A stretch of DNA of 64,000 nt from Arthrobacter sp. efr-133-TYG-118 (GTDB taxonomy: Bacteria > Actinomycetota > Actinomycetes > Actinomycetales > Micrococcaceae): contig NZ_JARVRH010000025.1 in NCBI RefSeq assembly GCF_030209755.1, forward strand, positions 1-64,000, written 5' to 3'. The translations under genes were made by a program, and so were the position numbers. Below, piece by piece: positions 24,555 through 32,961 of this stretch; position 1 is the first letter of the stretch, and every line of letters begins with the position of its first letter. The notes below the pieces were generated by a model. It worked only from the letters and a program-made list of their open reading frames with translations. It searched no databases and was not told the origin of the DNA.

Positions 24555-25580
24555 TTAGTTTTTCGGCATGCTGGGGGCCGGCCCGGTGGAGGCGCGGACA
24601 ACCAGCTTCGGGGACGGCAGATAGATGTCTTCCGCAGGAGCTCCGCCGAGCAGGCTCAGCAACTGCTGGGCGGCAACACGCCCCCAGAGCAGCGGATCGG
24701 CGGGGACAGTGGTCAACGGAGGGTTGAGGTAGGTAGCGAGCTCTGTGTCGTCGTAGCCCGTGATGGACAGATCATCGGGAACGGTCAGTCCGAGGGACTG
24801 GGCGTAGGACTGTCCGGCAGTGGCCATCAGGTCGTTCGCGTAGATGATCGCAGTGGGCCGTTGGGCCGAGCGAAGCAGTTCCGCGGTAGCCGCCAATCCA
24901 CCGGCTGCGGTGAAGTCCGCCTCGATGAAGGAACCGGCCTCGAGCCCGGCTTTCGACATGGCGTTTTGCCAGGCCAACCGCCGGCTTCGGCCGTGAATGT
25001 AACTCTGCGGTCCGCCCACGTGCCCAATTCTGGTGTGTCCCAGGGAAACCAGATGCTCGACGGCGGCCGCAATGCCTTCGGTGTCGTCCATGCAGACGGC
25101 AGGGAACGGCGAGGTAGTTTCGGGCCGGTTAAGGGTGACGGCCGGAATCTTGAGGCTCTGCAATAAGGCGATCCGGGAGTCGTCAACCCTCATGTCCGTA
25201 AGGATGACGCCGTCCACGCGGCTGTCGGCAGCCAGCTTCCGATAGGCCAGTTCTTCGGCGTCGGCGCTCGCGGCAACGGTGAGGACCAACGCGTATTCGT
25301 GCTCAACCAACGTGGTCTCGATCCCGGCGATGAACGCGGGGAAGAAGGGGTCTGTTCCCAAAAGCCTGGGGTCCCTTGCCACCACGAGCCCCACGGCGAA
25401 GGCTTTGGCTGAAGATAGGCTCTTTGCGCGAAGATTCGGCTTCCACCCCAGTTCCCGGGCTACCCTGAGAATGCGTTCCCGGGTGTCATCACTGACGCCT
25501 GGCTGCCCATTCAACGCGTACGAGACGGCGCCCTTGCTCACGCCGGCTGCCTGCGCAACGTCGTTGATGGTCACTGTCAT
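24555..25580 (-). CDS. LacI-family repressor of the glycan locus
   Basis: A 341-residue regulator. The helix-turn-helix TINDVAQAAGVSKGAVSYAL is at the N-terminus, followed by the hinge and a periplasmic-binding-like sensor domain (SITGYDDTELATYLNPPLTT near residue 275). It is the first gene of the minus-strand importer and glycosidase cluster. Two AACCGGTT-centred operators lie 34-70 bases upstream of its start, so it very likely represses its own operon until the sugar is present. Confidence 0.92.
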   Translation of the reverse strand: MTVTINDVAQAAGVSKGAVSYALNGQPGVSDDTRERILRVARELGWKPNLRAKSLSSAKAFAVGLVVARDPRLLGTDPFFPAFIAGIETTLVEHEYALVLTVAASADAEELAYRKLAADSRVDGVILTDMRVDDSRIALLQSLKIPAVTLNRPETTSPFPAVCMDDTEGIAAAVEHLVSLGHTRIGHVGGPQSYIHGRSRRLAWQNAMSKAGLEAGSFIEADFTAAGGLAATAELLRSAQRPTAIIYANDLMATAGQSYAQSLGLTVPDDLSITGYDDTELATYLNPPLTTVPADPLLWGRVAAQQLLSLLGGAPAEDIYLPSPKLVVRASTGPAPSMPKN

Positions 25581-25613
25581 GTTTGCCTCATTGCCACTTG
25601 GTGATCGGGGTCA

Positions 25614-25627
25614 CTGAACCGGTTTTG
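25614..25627. promoter_or_regulatory. LacI operator, proximal half-perfect copy
   Basis: CTGAACCGGTTTTG: the left half matches the perfect copy at 25637 and the right half is degraded. Its centre is 23 bases, about two helical turns, from that of the other site, favouring cooperative binding. Confidence 0.65.
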
Positions 25628-25636
25628 TTATGTCTA

Positions 25637-25650
25637 CTGAACCGGTTCAG
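25637..25650. promoter_or_regulatory. LacI operator, perfect copy
   Basis: CTGAACCGGTTCAG is a perfect 14-bp palindrome with the central CG typical of LacI-family sites. It lies 57 bases upstream of the LacI start codon. Confidence 0.75.
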
Positions 25651-25680
25651 GGAGCGCTTGTCAAGAGCAAATGAGAAATG

Positions 25681-26460
25681 TTAGTGCTCTGTGCCTGCCG
25701 CAGCAGCTTTCTTGGCCTCTTTCTTGGCGTCCTTCTCCGCGCGCAAGGCCTCCGCCTCGTGCTGTTCCTCGGCCTTTTCCTGGTGGATGACCTCCGCGAG
25801 GAGTTTCTCCATCTCTTTCGCCACGCCCGCGGCGGAGGCCGGGTTCTGCCCGGTCACCAAGCGCTCGGAGACCGCAACCTTCTCTGTGAAGACGTCGGCG
25901 AAGACGTGGATCGCGCCCTGTTCCTTGAGCCGGTCGGCCAAGAAGAACGGGATGACCTTGTCCATTCCTGCGGCAACTTCTTCGTCGTTGGTGAAGGCGG
26001 CCACCTCCCGGCCGCCGACGAGCCGGAACCCGTCGGCCAGGTCCACGTTCACCAAACCCGCGGGTCCGTGGCAGACCGCGCCCACCACACCACCGGCGTC
26101 GTAGACGCTGGCAACCAGGTTCTGTAGGCCTTCGCTGTCCGGGAAGTCCCACATGGTGCCGTGGCCCCCCACGAGGAAGACTGCGTCGTACTGGCCCGGA
26201 TCAACGACGTCCACGCGGGCAGTGTTGTAGAGACCGGCGCGTGTGGCCTCGTCCTCCGTGAAGGCAACCTGGATGGGATCTTGCGAGTCCACTTCATCGC
26301 GCGGGGGCTTGCCGCCTTGGATGGATGCGAAGTCGACGAAGTGCCCGGAATCTTTGAAGACCTTCCAAGGATGTGCAGCCTCCGCCACGTTGTAGCCGGT
26401 CTTTTTTCCCGTATCACCGAGCTCGGAAACGCTGGTCAGTACCATGAGGATTTTCTTCAT
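25681..26460 (-). CDS. DJ-1/PfpI-family protein (Hsp31-like) with charged C-terminal tail
   Basis: A 259-residue glutamine-amidotransferase-like protein: YDAVFLVGGHGTMWDFPDS near residue 90 and the nucleophile elbow GAVCHGPAGLVNV near 127. The nearest characterised relatives are Hsp31/glyoxalase III-type proteins that detoxify methylglyoxal. After the domain ends near residue 222 there is an unusual tail of about 37 residues made of Glu, Lys, Ala and Gln, predicted as one long helix. The gene stands alone between the LacI gene and a long inverted repeat. Confidence 0.85.
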   Translation of the reverse strand: MKKILMVLTSVSELGDTGKKTGYNVAEAAHPWKVFKDSGHFVDFASIQGGKPPRDEVDSQDPIQVAFTEDEATRAGLYNTARVDVVDPGQYDAVFLVGGHGTMWDFPDSEGLQNLVASVYDAGGVVGAVCHGPAGLVNVDLADGFRLVGGREVAAFTNDEEVAAGMDKVIPFFLADRLKEQGAIHVFADVFTEKVAVSERLVTGQNPASAAGVAKEMEKLLAEVIHQEKAEEQHEAEALRAEKDAKKEAKKAAAAGTEH

Positions 26461-26531
26461 GAAGTGCTCCTATCGTCCACATTCCACCCTACGCCTAGCC
26501 CAAATTCAGGCCCACCCCGGATGGTGTAAGA

Positions 26532-26597
26532 CCCAAGTAGCTCGCAGTTGTTGTCGTTATGAGACCCCTAAACGACAACAAATGCGAGTCAGTTGGG
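26532..26597. repeat. 66-base inverted repeat (stem-loop)
   Basis: CTCGCAGTTGTTGTCGTT at 26541-26558 pairs with 26571-26588, one mismatch in 18, around a 12-base loop. The pairing continues outward after four less regular positions with CCCAA (26532) and TTGGG (26597). It lies between the end of the RpiB-type gene and the start of the DJ-1 gene. It could act as a terminator or be a dispersed repeat; there is no T-run. Confidence 0.8.
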
Positions 26598-26612
26598 ACC
26601 GGGGGACGGGAC

Positions 26613-27083
26613 TCAGCAGCCCTCGAAATCCGTGAGCACCTTGACCTTGTCGGCCGACGCCGAGGCTGGGTCGAAGGCGTAGCCGAGCCATTCCCGTGCC
26701 AGCCTGCTGGCCAGTTCCACCCCGACTACGCGCTGGCCCATGGTGAGTACCTGGCAATCGTTGGACAGGATGGATCGCTCCGCGGAGAAGGAATCGTGGG
26801 CAGTGGTGGCGCGGATTCCGTCCACCTTGTTCGCTGCGATCGCCACGCCGATTCCCGTGCCGCAGAACAGGATCGCCCGGTCAGCATGGCCATCCCGGAT
26901 GAGCTCGCCCGCCTTGATCCCAACGTACGGATAGGGCGTGGTGAAGTCCTCCGGGGAGTCGCCGCGGTTCACGCCGATGTCGATGATTTCACTGACCCGC
27001 GGATCGTCCCGCAAGTCCGCCATGATCCGGTCTTTGTAGTCCACGCCTGCTTCGTCGGCGCCCAGGATGAGTCGGAAACCCAT
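26613..27083 (-). CDS. RpiB/LacAB-family isomerase, probable D-erythrulose 4-phosphate isomerase
   Basis: A 156-residue aldose-ketose isomerase of the RpiB family: LILGADEAGVDYKDRI at the start and ILFCGTGIGVAIAANKVDG near residue 67, with the catalytic Cys. I start at 27083 because AAAGGAC lies eight bases upstream; an ATG seven codons earlier overlaps the kinase stop. RpiB proteins convert ribose/ribulose 5-phosphate, but relatives (DerI/EryI) convert D-erythrulose 4-phosphate to D-erythrose 4-phosphate. Linkage to a DhaKL kinase, an SDR and transketolase favours the latter. Confidence 0.85.
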   Translation of the reverse strand: MGFRLILGADEAGVDYKDRIMADLRDDPRVSEIIDIGVNRGDSPEDFTTPYPYVGIKAGELIRDGHADRAILFCGTGIGVAIAANKVDGIRATTAHDSFSAERSILSNDCQVLTMGQRVVGVELASRLAREWLGYAFDPASASADKVKVLTDFEGC

Positions 27084-27100
27084 GGTCTGTCCTTTCGTGG

Positions 27101-28852
27101 TCATGCGATCGCTCCGGCGTGCTTTGCTGCGTCTTTCGCACTCACAAGGTGCGGGCCCATGACTGTGAAGATCATGGCCAGCGAAGTAGCTCCGGGGTCG
27201 GCCGTGCCAAGGCTCTTCTCGGCGAGCGGCCGGGCCCGTCCTTTGAGCGGGCGGAGCGAGGCCGTGGCTTCCGCGGCCGAGGTGGCCGCTGCGGCAGCTT
27301 CAGTCCAGGCAACCTCCGGAAGGACACCCTCGGAGGTGCGCTTCCTGAAGGTTTCGGCGAAGGGGAGGAGAGCATCGACCATGGTCTTGTCACCTAGCTC
27401 GGCCTTGCCCAGATCAGTGATCCGCGCAGCGAACGCTGTCACGGCGGCGGCGAGTCCAGCCGGTTCCGGCGCCTCGTCATTGCCAAGGGATTCGCCGAAT
27501 GCCCGGAGGCCTGCGCCCCACAGGACGCCCGACGTTCCGCCGGCTTTATCCGCCCAAGCGTCGCCGGCGGCTCCCAACATATCGCCGGCTCCGGCACCAT
27601 CGGCCAGCGCCTTTGCAGCTGCCGCAGTGGCGGCATCGATGCCGCGGACCATCCCGCGGCCGTGGTCGCCGTCGCCCGCTACCGCGTCCATGTCGCCAAG
27701 GTGCGATTCGGCGTCGTGCAGTGCTTTCCGGGCCGCCTCGAGCGCTTCCGCGCAGCTCGCGGCATAGTTGCGCGAGTCCAGGGTGGCCGCAAATTCCACG
27801 GCGACAGGGCCGCCGTCGAACGCTTCCTCGGCAAGCTGGCCGCCGGTCAGCAGATCGGCGTTGCCGCGCCGGTAAGCGGGCGTTTCAGCGGGGGCCGTCC
27901 AAAGCGGCTCAAGTTCCGCGTCCAGCCACGTGATAGTGAGGGAGACGCCGGACATGTCCAGGCTCGTGACCAGTTCACCGACCTCCGGCATGACCAAGGC
28001 GTAACCGGCCGCGCGCAGCAACGGAGCCACGGTCAGCCACAGGACGAAGAGTTCTTCGTGCTTGGTGGAACCGAGTCCGTTGAGAATCACGGCGAGGCGG
28101 TTGCCCGCCCCGTGCGGGGTTTCCGCCAACAGCCGGGCAACAAGTTCCTGGCCGAGTTCCTTGGCTGGCGGGAGATCGGTGTCGAACAAACCGGGCTCGC
28201 CGTGGATGCCCAGGCCAAGTCCCATCTGCTTGTCCTTGAGCGTGAACAGCGGCGCTTCTGCGCCGGGGAAGGTGCAGCCGTGGAAGGCGCTGCCGATGGT
28301 ACGGGTCAGGCTATTGGCCTTCCTGCCCAAGCGCACGACGTCGCTAAGCCCGGCTCCCGCTTCGGCGGCGGCGCCCATGACCTTGAAGACCGTGAAGTCA
28401 CCCGCGATGCCGCGGCGTTTGGCAGATTCCGACGGCGGTGCGCTCGCAATATCGTCTGTCACCAGCACGTTTTCCACGGCGATGCCTTCCGCAGCCAGGC
28501 GCTCGCTTGCCATGCCGAAGTTCAGGACGTCCCCGGCGTAGTTGCCGTAGGTAAACACCACGCCAGCGCCGGAATCCGCGGCCTTGGCGACGGAGTAGGC
28601 CTGTTGCGAGGACGGGGAGGTGAAGATGTTGCCCACGACGGCGCCGTCGGCAAGTCCCGCGCCGATGAGTCCGGCGAATGCGGGGTAGTGCCCGGATCCG
28701 CCGCCGGCCAGGACCGCGACCTTGGGCTGCTCGGGGCGGTGGCGGCGCACTGCGCCGCCGGGAACCTGGCGCACCAGGCCGGAGTGGAGGTCGCAGAAAC
28801 CGGCGAGGGCTTCGTCTGCGAAATCGGCGGGATCGTTGAAGATTTTGGTCAT
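27101..28852 (-). CDS. DhaK-DhaL fusion kinase (dihydroxyacetone/erythrulose kinase type)
   Basis: A 583-residue ATP-dependent ketose kinase. The N-terminal DhaK domain (residues about 1-330) has GGGSGHYPAFAG near 50, FTYGNYAGDVLNFGMA near 100 and the substrate-binding histidine in GLGLGIHGEPG near 215. The C-terminal DhaL domain has the nucleotide and Mg site AVAGDGDHGRGMVRG near 395 and WADKAGGTSGVLWGAG near 435. Fused DhaKL enzymes of this build phosphorylate dihydroxyacetone or, in mycobacterial threitol/erythritol pathways, D- or L-erythrulose. The downstream isomerase gene begins 17 bases after its stop. Confidence 0.92.
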   Translation of the reverse strand: MTKIFNDPADFADEALAGFCDLHSGLVRQVPGGAVRRHRPEQPKVAVLAGGGSGHYPAFAGLIGAGLADGAVVGNIFTSPSSQQAYSVAKAADSGAGVVFTYGNYAGDVLNFGMASERLAAEGIAVENVLVTDDIASAPPSESAKRRGIAGDFTVFKVMGAAAEAGAGLSDVVRLGRKANSLTRTIGSAFHGCTFPGAEAPLFTLKDKQMGLGLGIHGEPGLFDTDLPPAKELGQELVARLLAETPHGAGNRLAVILNGLGSTKHEELFVLWLTVAPLLRAAGYALVMPEVGELVTSLDMSGVSLTITWLDAELEPLWTAPAETPAYRRGNADLLTGGQLAEEAFDGGPVAVEFAATLDSRNYAASCAEALEAARKALHDAESHLGDMDAVAGDGDHGRGMVRGIDAATAAAAKALADGAGAGDMLGAAGDAWADKAGGTSGVLWGAGLRAFGESLGNDEAPEPAGLAAAVTAFAARITDLGKAELGDKTMVDALLPFAETFRKRTSEGVLPEVAWTEAAAAATSAAEATASLRPLKGRARPLAEKSLGTADPGATSLAMIFTVMGPHLVSAKDAAKHAGAIA

Positions 28853-28885
28853 CGTGGGCTCTTTCGGCTACGGATGCGGGGACTG

Positions 28886-29662
28886 CTAGTGGATGTGGCT
28901 TCCACCGTTGATGTCGATGGTGGTGCCAGTGAGGTAGGCGGATTCCTCGGAAGACAGGAACGTGATGACGGCGGCGATTTCCTCGGTAGTGGCGTTGCGG
29001 CCCAGGGGGATGCCTGCGTTGATGGCGGCTTCCTGCTCGTCGGTGCTGCCGACGCGGATGTTGGTGTCCACGGCGCCGGGAGTAATGGCGTTCACGGTGA
29101 CGCCGGTTGCGCCGATTTCGCGGGCCAACGCCTTGGTGAAGCCGAGGATGGCTGCCTTCGCGGCGGAGTAGGGGACCTTGCCGAAGACGCCGCCGCCGCG
29201 CTGGGCGGAGACGGAGGACATGTTCACGATGCGGCCCCAGCCGCTGGCGATCATGTCCGGCAGGAAAGCCTTGGTCACCAGGTAGGTGCCGGTGGCGTTC
29301 ACGTCCATGATCTTGTGCCAGAGTTCCAGCGTGGTTTCGAGGAACGGCACAGGGGAGGTGATCCCGGCAATGTTGGCGAGGGCGCCGACGGCGGGAAGGT
29401 TGCCTGCGCTGATCTCGGCGGCGACTGCCTTGTACGCCGCGTTGACGGAAGCTTCGTTGGCGACGTCGATCTCGTAACCGAACGCAGGGACGTTGAACTG
29501 GTTGCCGATTTCCGCTGCGACCTTGGCGGACTTCTCGCCGTCGAGGTCCAGGATCACCACTGCCCAGCCGTCACTGGCGTAGCGGCGTGCGGTGGTGATG
29601 CCGATGCCCCGGTCCGAGGTTGCCCCGGTGAGGACAGCGGTGCGCTGGATGGTGGTGGTCAT
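28886..29662 (-). CDS. Short-chain dehydrogenase of the tetrose operon
   Basis: A 258-residue NAD(P)-dependent SDR. The cofactor motif is TGATSDRGIG near residue 13, the NAG-type segment LANIAGI near 92, and the active site Ser in NMSSVSAQRGG with YSAAK near 160. The C-terminus is GTTIDINGGSHIH. The ATG follows AAGGAG. Placed ahead of a ketose kinase, it would fit oxidation of a polyol such as threitol to the ketose, or reduction in the reverse direction. Substrate is not readable from sequence. Confidence 0.9.
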   Translation of the reverse strand: MTTTIQRTAVLTGATSDRGIGITTARRYASDGWAVVILDLDGEKSAKVAAEIGNQFNVPAFGYEIDVANEASVNAAYKAVAAEISAGNLPAVGALANIAGITSPVPFLETTLELWHKIMDVNATGTYLVTKAFLPDMIASGWGRIVNMSSVSAQRGGGVFGKVPYSAAKAAILGFTKALAREIGATGVTVNAITPGAVDTNIRVGSTDEQEAAINAGIPLGRNATTEEIAAVITFLSSEESAYLTGTTIDINGGSHIH

Positions 29663-29691
29663 GATGCTCCTTGGGTTTGTTGTTGTGAAAG

Positions 29692-30516
29692 TCAGATGAG
29701 GTCTGTGATGAAGCTGGCGGCTTTGGCGGCTGCTGCCGGGCGTTCGTCGTGGGTGACGTCGCGGGTTTCGAGCTCGAGCGAGAAATGGCCGCCGTAGCCG
29801 GTGGCCGCCAGCGAGCTGAGTCCGGCGGCGAAGTCCGCCTGGCCGTTTCCGATACTGAGGTTGATGTTGCCCGGGACCGCGTCCCGCAGGTGGACGTGGG
29901 CAATCCGGCCCCGATGGTGTTCGATGTACTCGAGTGGGTCTTCGCCCGCGGCGACGATGTGGCTGAAGTCCATGACAATCCCGACGCCGGAGCCCGCCAG
30001 CCGCGCGGCCAGCTGTTCTGCGCGGCCCAGGTTCCAGCAGAACCGAAGGAAGTGCAGGGATTCAGTCCAGAGTTCGACGCCGAACTCCGCCGCACGTTGT
30101 CCGGCACCGATGAGCTGGGCTGCGATGGTGTCCAGGTCCTCGTCGAGGCTGCGGACCGGATCGTGCCCCAGGGCGCCGCAGGGGAGAACCAGGGCCTTCG
30201 CGCCGGTGTTCGCGGTAAGGGTGAGCAGCGCATCAAGGTGGCTTTGCCGGGCGATGCGCTGGCCGGCGTCGAGCACTGCATTGAGGTCGCCTATGTCGCC
30301 GTTGACCGAGCGGACCCGCAACCCCGAGGCGGCGACCTCCGCAGTCACGGCGGCGACGGCGTCGGAATCAAGCTCATAGGGAACGTGATCGCAGACGCCC
30401 GGCAGTGCGCCGAGGTCGATTTCCTCAAAGCCCAGGCCATTGATGGTGCGCAATGCCGTAGGTAGATCCTGGTGCCGGAAGCTGATGGACGAGCAACCGA
30501 GTCGGGAGTTGAACAT
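29692..30516 (-). CDS. TIM-barrel sugar (phosphate) isomerase/epimerase
   Basis: A 274-residue AP-endonuclease-2-type barrel: LGCSSISFRHQDLPTAL at the start, metal-binding residues likely in ELWTESLHFLRF near 148, VMDFSHIVAAGEDP near 180, HVHLRDAVPGNIN near 208 and the final ELETRD near 248. First gene of the minus-strand arm, preceded by TGGAGG. The family isomerises or epimerises sugars and hydroxypyruvate-like compounds. In this operon it could interconvert tetroses or feed a second sugar into the kinase. Confidence 0.87.
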   Translation of the reverse strand: MFNSRLGCSSISFRHQDLPTALRTINGLGFEEIDLGALPGVCDHVPYELDSDAVAAVTAEVAASGLRVRSVNGDIGDLNAVLDAGQRIARQSHLDALLTLTANTGAKALVLPCGALGHDPVRSLDEDLDTIAAQLIGAGQRAAEFGVELWTESLHFLRFCWNLGRAEQLAARLAGSGVGIVMDFSHIVAAGEDPLEYIEHHRGRIAHVHLRDAVPGNINLSIGNGQADFAAGLSSLAATGYGGHFSLELETRDVTHDERPAAAAKAASFITDLI

Positions 30517-30572
30517 CTTCGTTTCCTCCAGTCGTGCCCGAAGGCAGTGGTGATGGGAACCATAGTAGCTAA

Positions 30573-30592
30573 GTTAACTGTTAACAGTCAAC
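30573..30592. promoter_or_regulatory. GntR operator 1
   Basis: GTTAACTGTTAACAGTCAAC is a 20-bp palindrome with one mismatched pair. It sits 57 bases upstream of the TIM-barrel gene. The same half-sites recur at four other places (30600, 30643, 34061, 34077). Confidence 0.75.
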
Positions 30593-30599
30593 CCTTGAA

Positions 30600-30619
30600 G
30601 TTGACTGTTGACAGACCTA
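30600..30619. promoter_or_regulatory. GntR operator 2
   Basis: GTTGACTGTTGACAG followed by weaker bases: the left half matches operator 1, the right half is degraded. It follows operator 1 at 27 bases centre to centre. Confidence 0.6.
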
Positions 30620-30642
30620 GATGATGCAGGTCACACTGGCAT

Positions 30643-30662
30643 ATCATGTGTTAACAGTCGAC
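30643..30662. promoter_or_regulatory. GntR operator 3
   Basis: Contains TGTTAACAGTCGAC. The right half matches operators 1 and 5. It lies 48 bases upstream of the MHS transporter start, so it is placed to control the plus-strand arm. Confidence 0.65.
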
Positions 30663-30709
30663 AGTGCTGAAGCATCTAGCCTCAGTCGCTCTTCGAAAGG
30701 GATTCACCA

Positions 30710-32047
30710 ATGAGCAAAGAAGCTCTGACCATGCGCGGTCCGGTCCACGGCACCAAAGACGCAAGGCGCGTCGCCATCGGCTCCGGCGTCGGCGCGGTCA
30801 TCGAAACCTATGACTTCATCGGCTTCGGCACCGCGGCTGCCCTGTACTTCGGAACGGCGTTCTTCCCCACGGGCGATCCCGTGACCGGAACCCTCGCCGC
30901 TTTCGCGACCCTCGGCGTCGGCTTCGCTGCCCGTCCCATCGGCGGAATCATCGGCGGCCACCTGGGCGACAAGCTGGGACGCAAGCCCGTCCTCGTCGCC
31001 TCGCTGATCCTGATGGGCGTGGCCACGTTCCTGATCGGCCTTCTTCCCACGTACAGCCAGGTGGGCCTCTTGGCGCCGGCGCTGCTCGTGTTCGTCCGCA
31101 TCGTCCAAGGCCTGGCCTTCGGAGCCGAGTGGGGCGGCGCCATCCTGATGAGCTACGAGCACGCTCCCTGGAAGAAGAAGGGAAAGTACACCGGCATCGT
31201 CCAGGCCGGATTCCCCGTGGGACTCCTGCTGGCCAACCTGACGTTCCTCGTCAGCGTCCAGCTTGGCGGCGAACTCGCCTGGCGCATTCCGTTCCTCGCC
31301 AGCATGGTGTTGGTTGTCGTGGGCCTGATCATCCGCTCCAAGGTCCCGGAATCGCCGGTCTTCGACGAGGTCAAGGAGAGCGGGGCAATCGTGAAGTCGC
31401 CCATCGTGGAGGTGCTGAAGACCGACTGGCGCAACATCGTCAAGGGAATCGGCCTCCGCATTGCCGAGACCGCAGGCTACGCCGTCTCCATCACATACAT
31501 GATTTCCTACCTGAACGGCCAGCACCTGGCAGACAAGACCCAGACCCTGGTGGCCCTCTGCATCGCTTCGGCCATCGGCATCTTCGCAACCCAGGCCTGG
31601 GCGCGGCTGACAGACAGGATCGGACGGCGTCCCGTCTACATCTGGTCCTGCGCCTTTGCGGTCCTCTTTGCCATCCCGATGTTCCTGCTGGTCAACACCG
31701 GTTTGTTCATCTTCATCATTGCCACGATCGCCGTCTCCTACGGCGTATGCCAGAACTCCCTCGCCGGTGCCCAGGGCGCCTGGTTCCCCGAGCTGTTCCA
31801 AGCGAAGACCCGGGCCTCCGGCGCTTCCCTGGCGTACCAGATCTCGGCCACGATCTCCGGCTTTACCCCATTCATCACCACCCTGCTCTTCGTCGCCATG
31901 GGATGGATGGGCCCGGCATTGCTCTTCGGCCTGTACGCGGCCATCGGTCTCTGGGCAGCTTTGGCTACCCGCGAAACCTGGGGCAAGCGGGAGCGCCAAT
32001 TGGCCGATGAGGCCACCAAAAGCACTCCCCAGTCGGTGAATGTCTAA
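30710..32047 (+). CDS. MHS-family proton symporter
   Basis: A 445-residue major facilitator protein with twelve membrane segments. It carries the metabolite:H+ symporter signatures YDFIGFGTAAALYF near residue 31, GGHLGDKLGRKPVL near 82 and GAEWGGAILMSYEHAP near 140. MHS members import organic acids, betaine or shikimate; sugar substrates are less usual. AAAGGG precedes the ATG. Three GntR-type operators lie upstream, and its stop overlaps the transketolase start (TAATG), so import and metabolism are co-expressed. Confidence 0.92.
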   Translation: MSKEALTMRGPVHGTKDARRVAIGSGVGAVIETYDFIGFGTAAALYFGTAFFPTGDPVTGTLAAFATLGVGFAARPIGGIIGGHLGDKLGRKPVLVASLILMGVATFLIGLLPTYSQVGLLAPALLVFVRIVQGLAFGAEWGGAILMSYEHAPWKKKGKYTGIVQAGFPVGLLLANLTFLVSVQLGGELAWRIPFLASMVLVVVGLIIRSKVPESPVFDEVKESGAIVKSPIVEVLKTDWRNIVKGIGLRIAETAGYAVSITYMISYLNGQHLADKTQTLVALCIASAIGIFATQAWARLTDRIGRRPVYIWSCAFAVLFAIPMFLLVNTGLFIFIIATIAVSYGVCQNSLAGAQGAWFPELFQAKTRASGASLAYQISATISGFTPFITTLLFVAMGWMGPALLFGLYAAIGLWAALATRETWGKRERQLADEATKSTPQSVNV

Positions 32048-32961
32048 TGACTGTGGCACAGGACCAACGCACACCTAGGCGAATCGGAGAAACCGCGATG
32101 GAGCGCATCGAACGGGTGGGTGCAGCCGCCAACCGGATCCGGCACCACGCCCTCAACATGGGCGAAGTCCAGGGCCAGGGCTATGTCGGCCAGGCACTCG
32201 GCGCGGCGGACATGCTCGCCGCAGTCTATGCGGACCAGCTCCGTTACCGCGCCAATGATCCCGAGTGGGAGGGCCGGGACCGTTTCCTGCTCTCCACGGG
32301 CCATTACGCAATCGGCCACTACGCAGCACTGGCCGAGGCCGGGATCATTCCCGTGGAGGAACTCGAAAGCTACGGCTCGGACGATTCCCGCCTCCCCATG
32401 TCCGGGATGTCGACGTACACGCCGGGCATGGAAATCTCCGGGGGGTCGCTTGGCCACGGGCTCTCCATCGCTGTCGGAATTGCCCTTGGCCTACGGCTTC
32501 GCGCTCAATCCGAAGAGGGCTCCAGAGCGAGGGTGTACAACTTCCTCTCCGACGGGGAGCTGGACGAAGGGTCCACCTGGGAAGCCGCCATGGGCGCGCA
32601 CCACCACCAACTCGGCAACCTCACTGCGATGGTAGACATCAACGCCCTGCAAGCCGACGGCAAGACGGACACGGTCCTTCGTACCGAGCCCGTGACGGAA
32701 AAGTGGGAAGCTTTCGGCTGGTACACGCAGCGGGTGGACGGGAACGACGTCGGTGCGTTGCTGGCGGCGTTCGACAACGCAGCCGCCCAGGCGGCCGCCG
32801 TCGGGCGTCCTTCCGTGATCCTGTGCGACACGAAGGTGGGGCGCGGCGTGCCGTTGCTCGAGGAACGCGAAAAGGCGCACTTCATGCGCATCGAAGAACA
32901 CGAATGGCAGCTCTGCCGCAAGCAACTGACCGCAGGATCCAACGGGAAGGCCGGCCGATGA
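32047..32961 (+). CDS. Transketolase-like enzyme, N-terminal subunit
   Basis: A 304-residue thiamine-diphosphate-binding half of a split transketolase. Motifs: LNMGEVQGQGYVGQALGAAD near residue 36, FLLSTGHYAIGHYAALAEAG near 80, GGSLGHGLSIAVG near 138 and the cofactor motif SDGELDEGSTWEAA near 170. Here I keep the ATG joined to the transporter stop, with GGTGA seven bases upstream. A second ATG at 32098 with GGAG is an equally fair start (287 residues). The stop overlaps the C-terminal subunit by four bases. It transfers two-carbon ketol units between sugar phosphates. Confidence 0.9.
   Translation: MTVAQDQRTPRRIGETAMERIERVGAAANRIRHHALNMGEVQGQGYVGQALGAADMLAAVYADQLRYRANDPEWEGRDRFLLSTGHYAIGHYAALAEAGIIPVEELESYGSDDSRLPMSGMSTYTPGMEISGGSLGHGLSIAVGIALGLRLRAQSEEGSRARVYNFLSDGELDEGSTWEAAMGAHHHQLGNLTAMVDINALQADGKTDTVLRTEPVTEKWEAFGWYTQRVDGNDVGALLAAFDNAAAQAAAVGRPSVILCDTKVGRGVPLLEEREKAHFMRIEEHEWQLCRKQLTAGSNGKAGR

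Noticed and set aside
27662..29797. Very long open frame on the plus strand over the kinase and SDR genes
   Set aside because: It lies entirely antisense to genes with clear family motifs. GC-rich codon bias produces such open antisense frames here, and its composition (rich in Gly, Arg, His, Val) is not protein-like.
30704..32074. Long minus-strand open frame opposite the MHS transporter
   Set aside because: The opposite strand carries an unmistakable transporter. The frame is rich in Asp, Gly, Glu and His repeats typical of a shadow.
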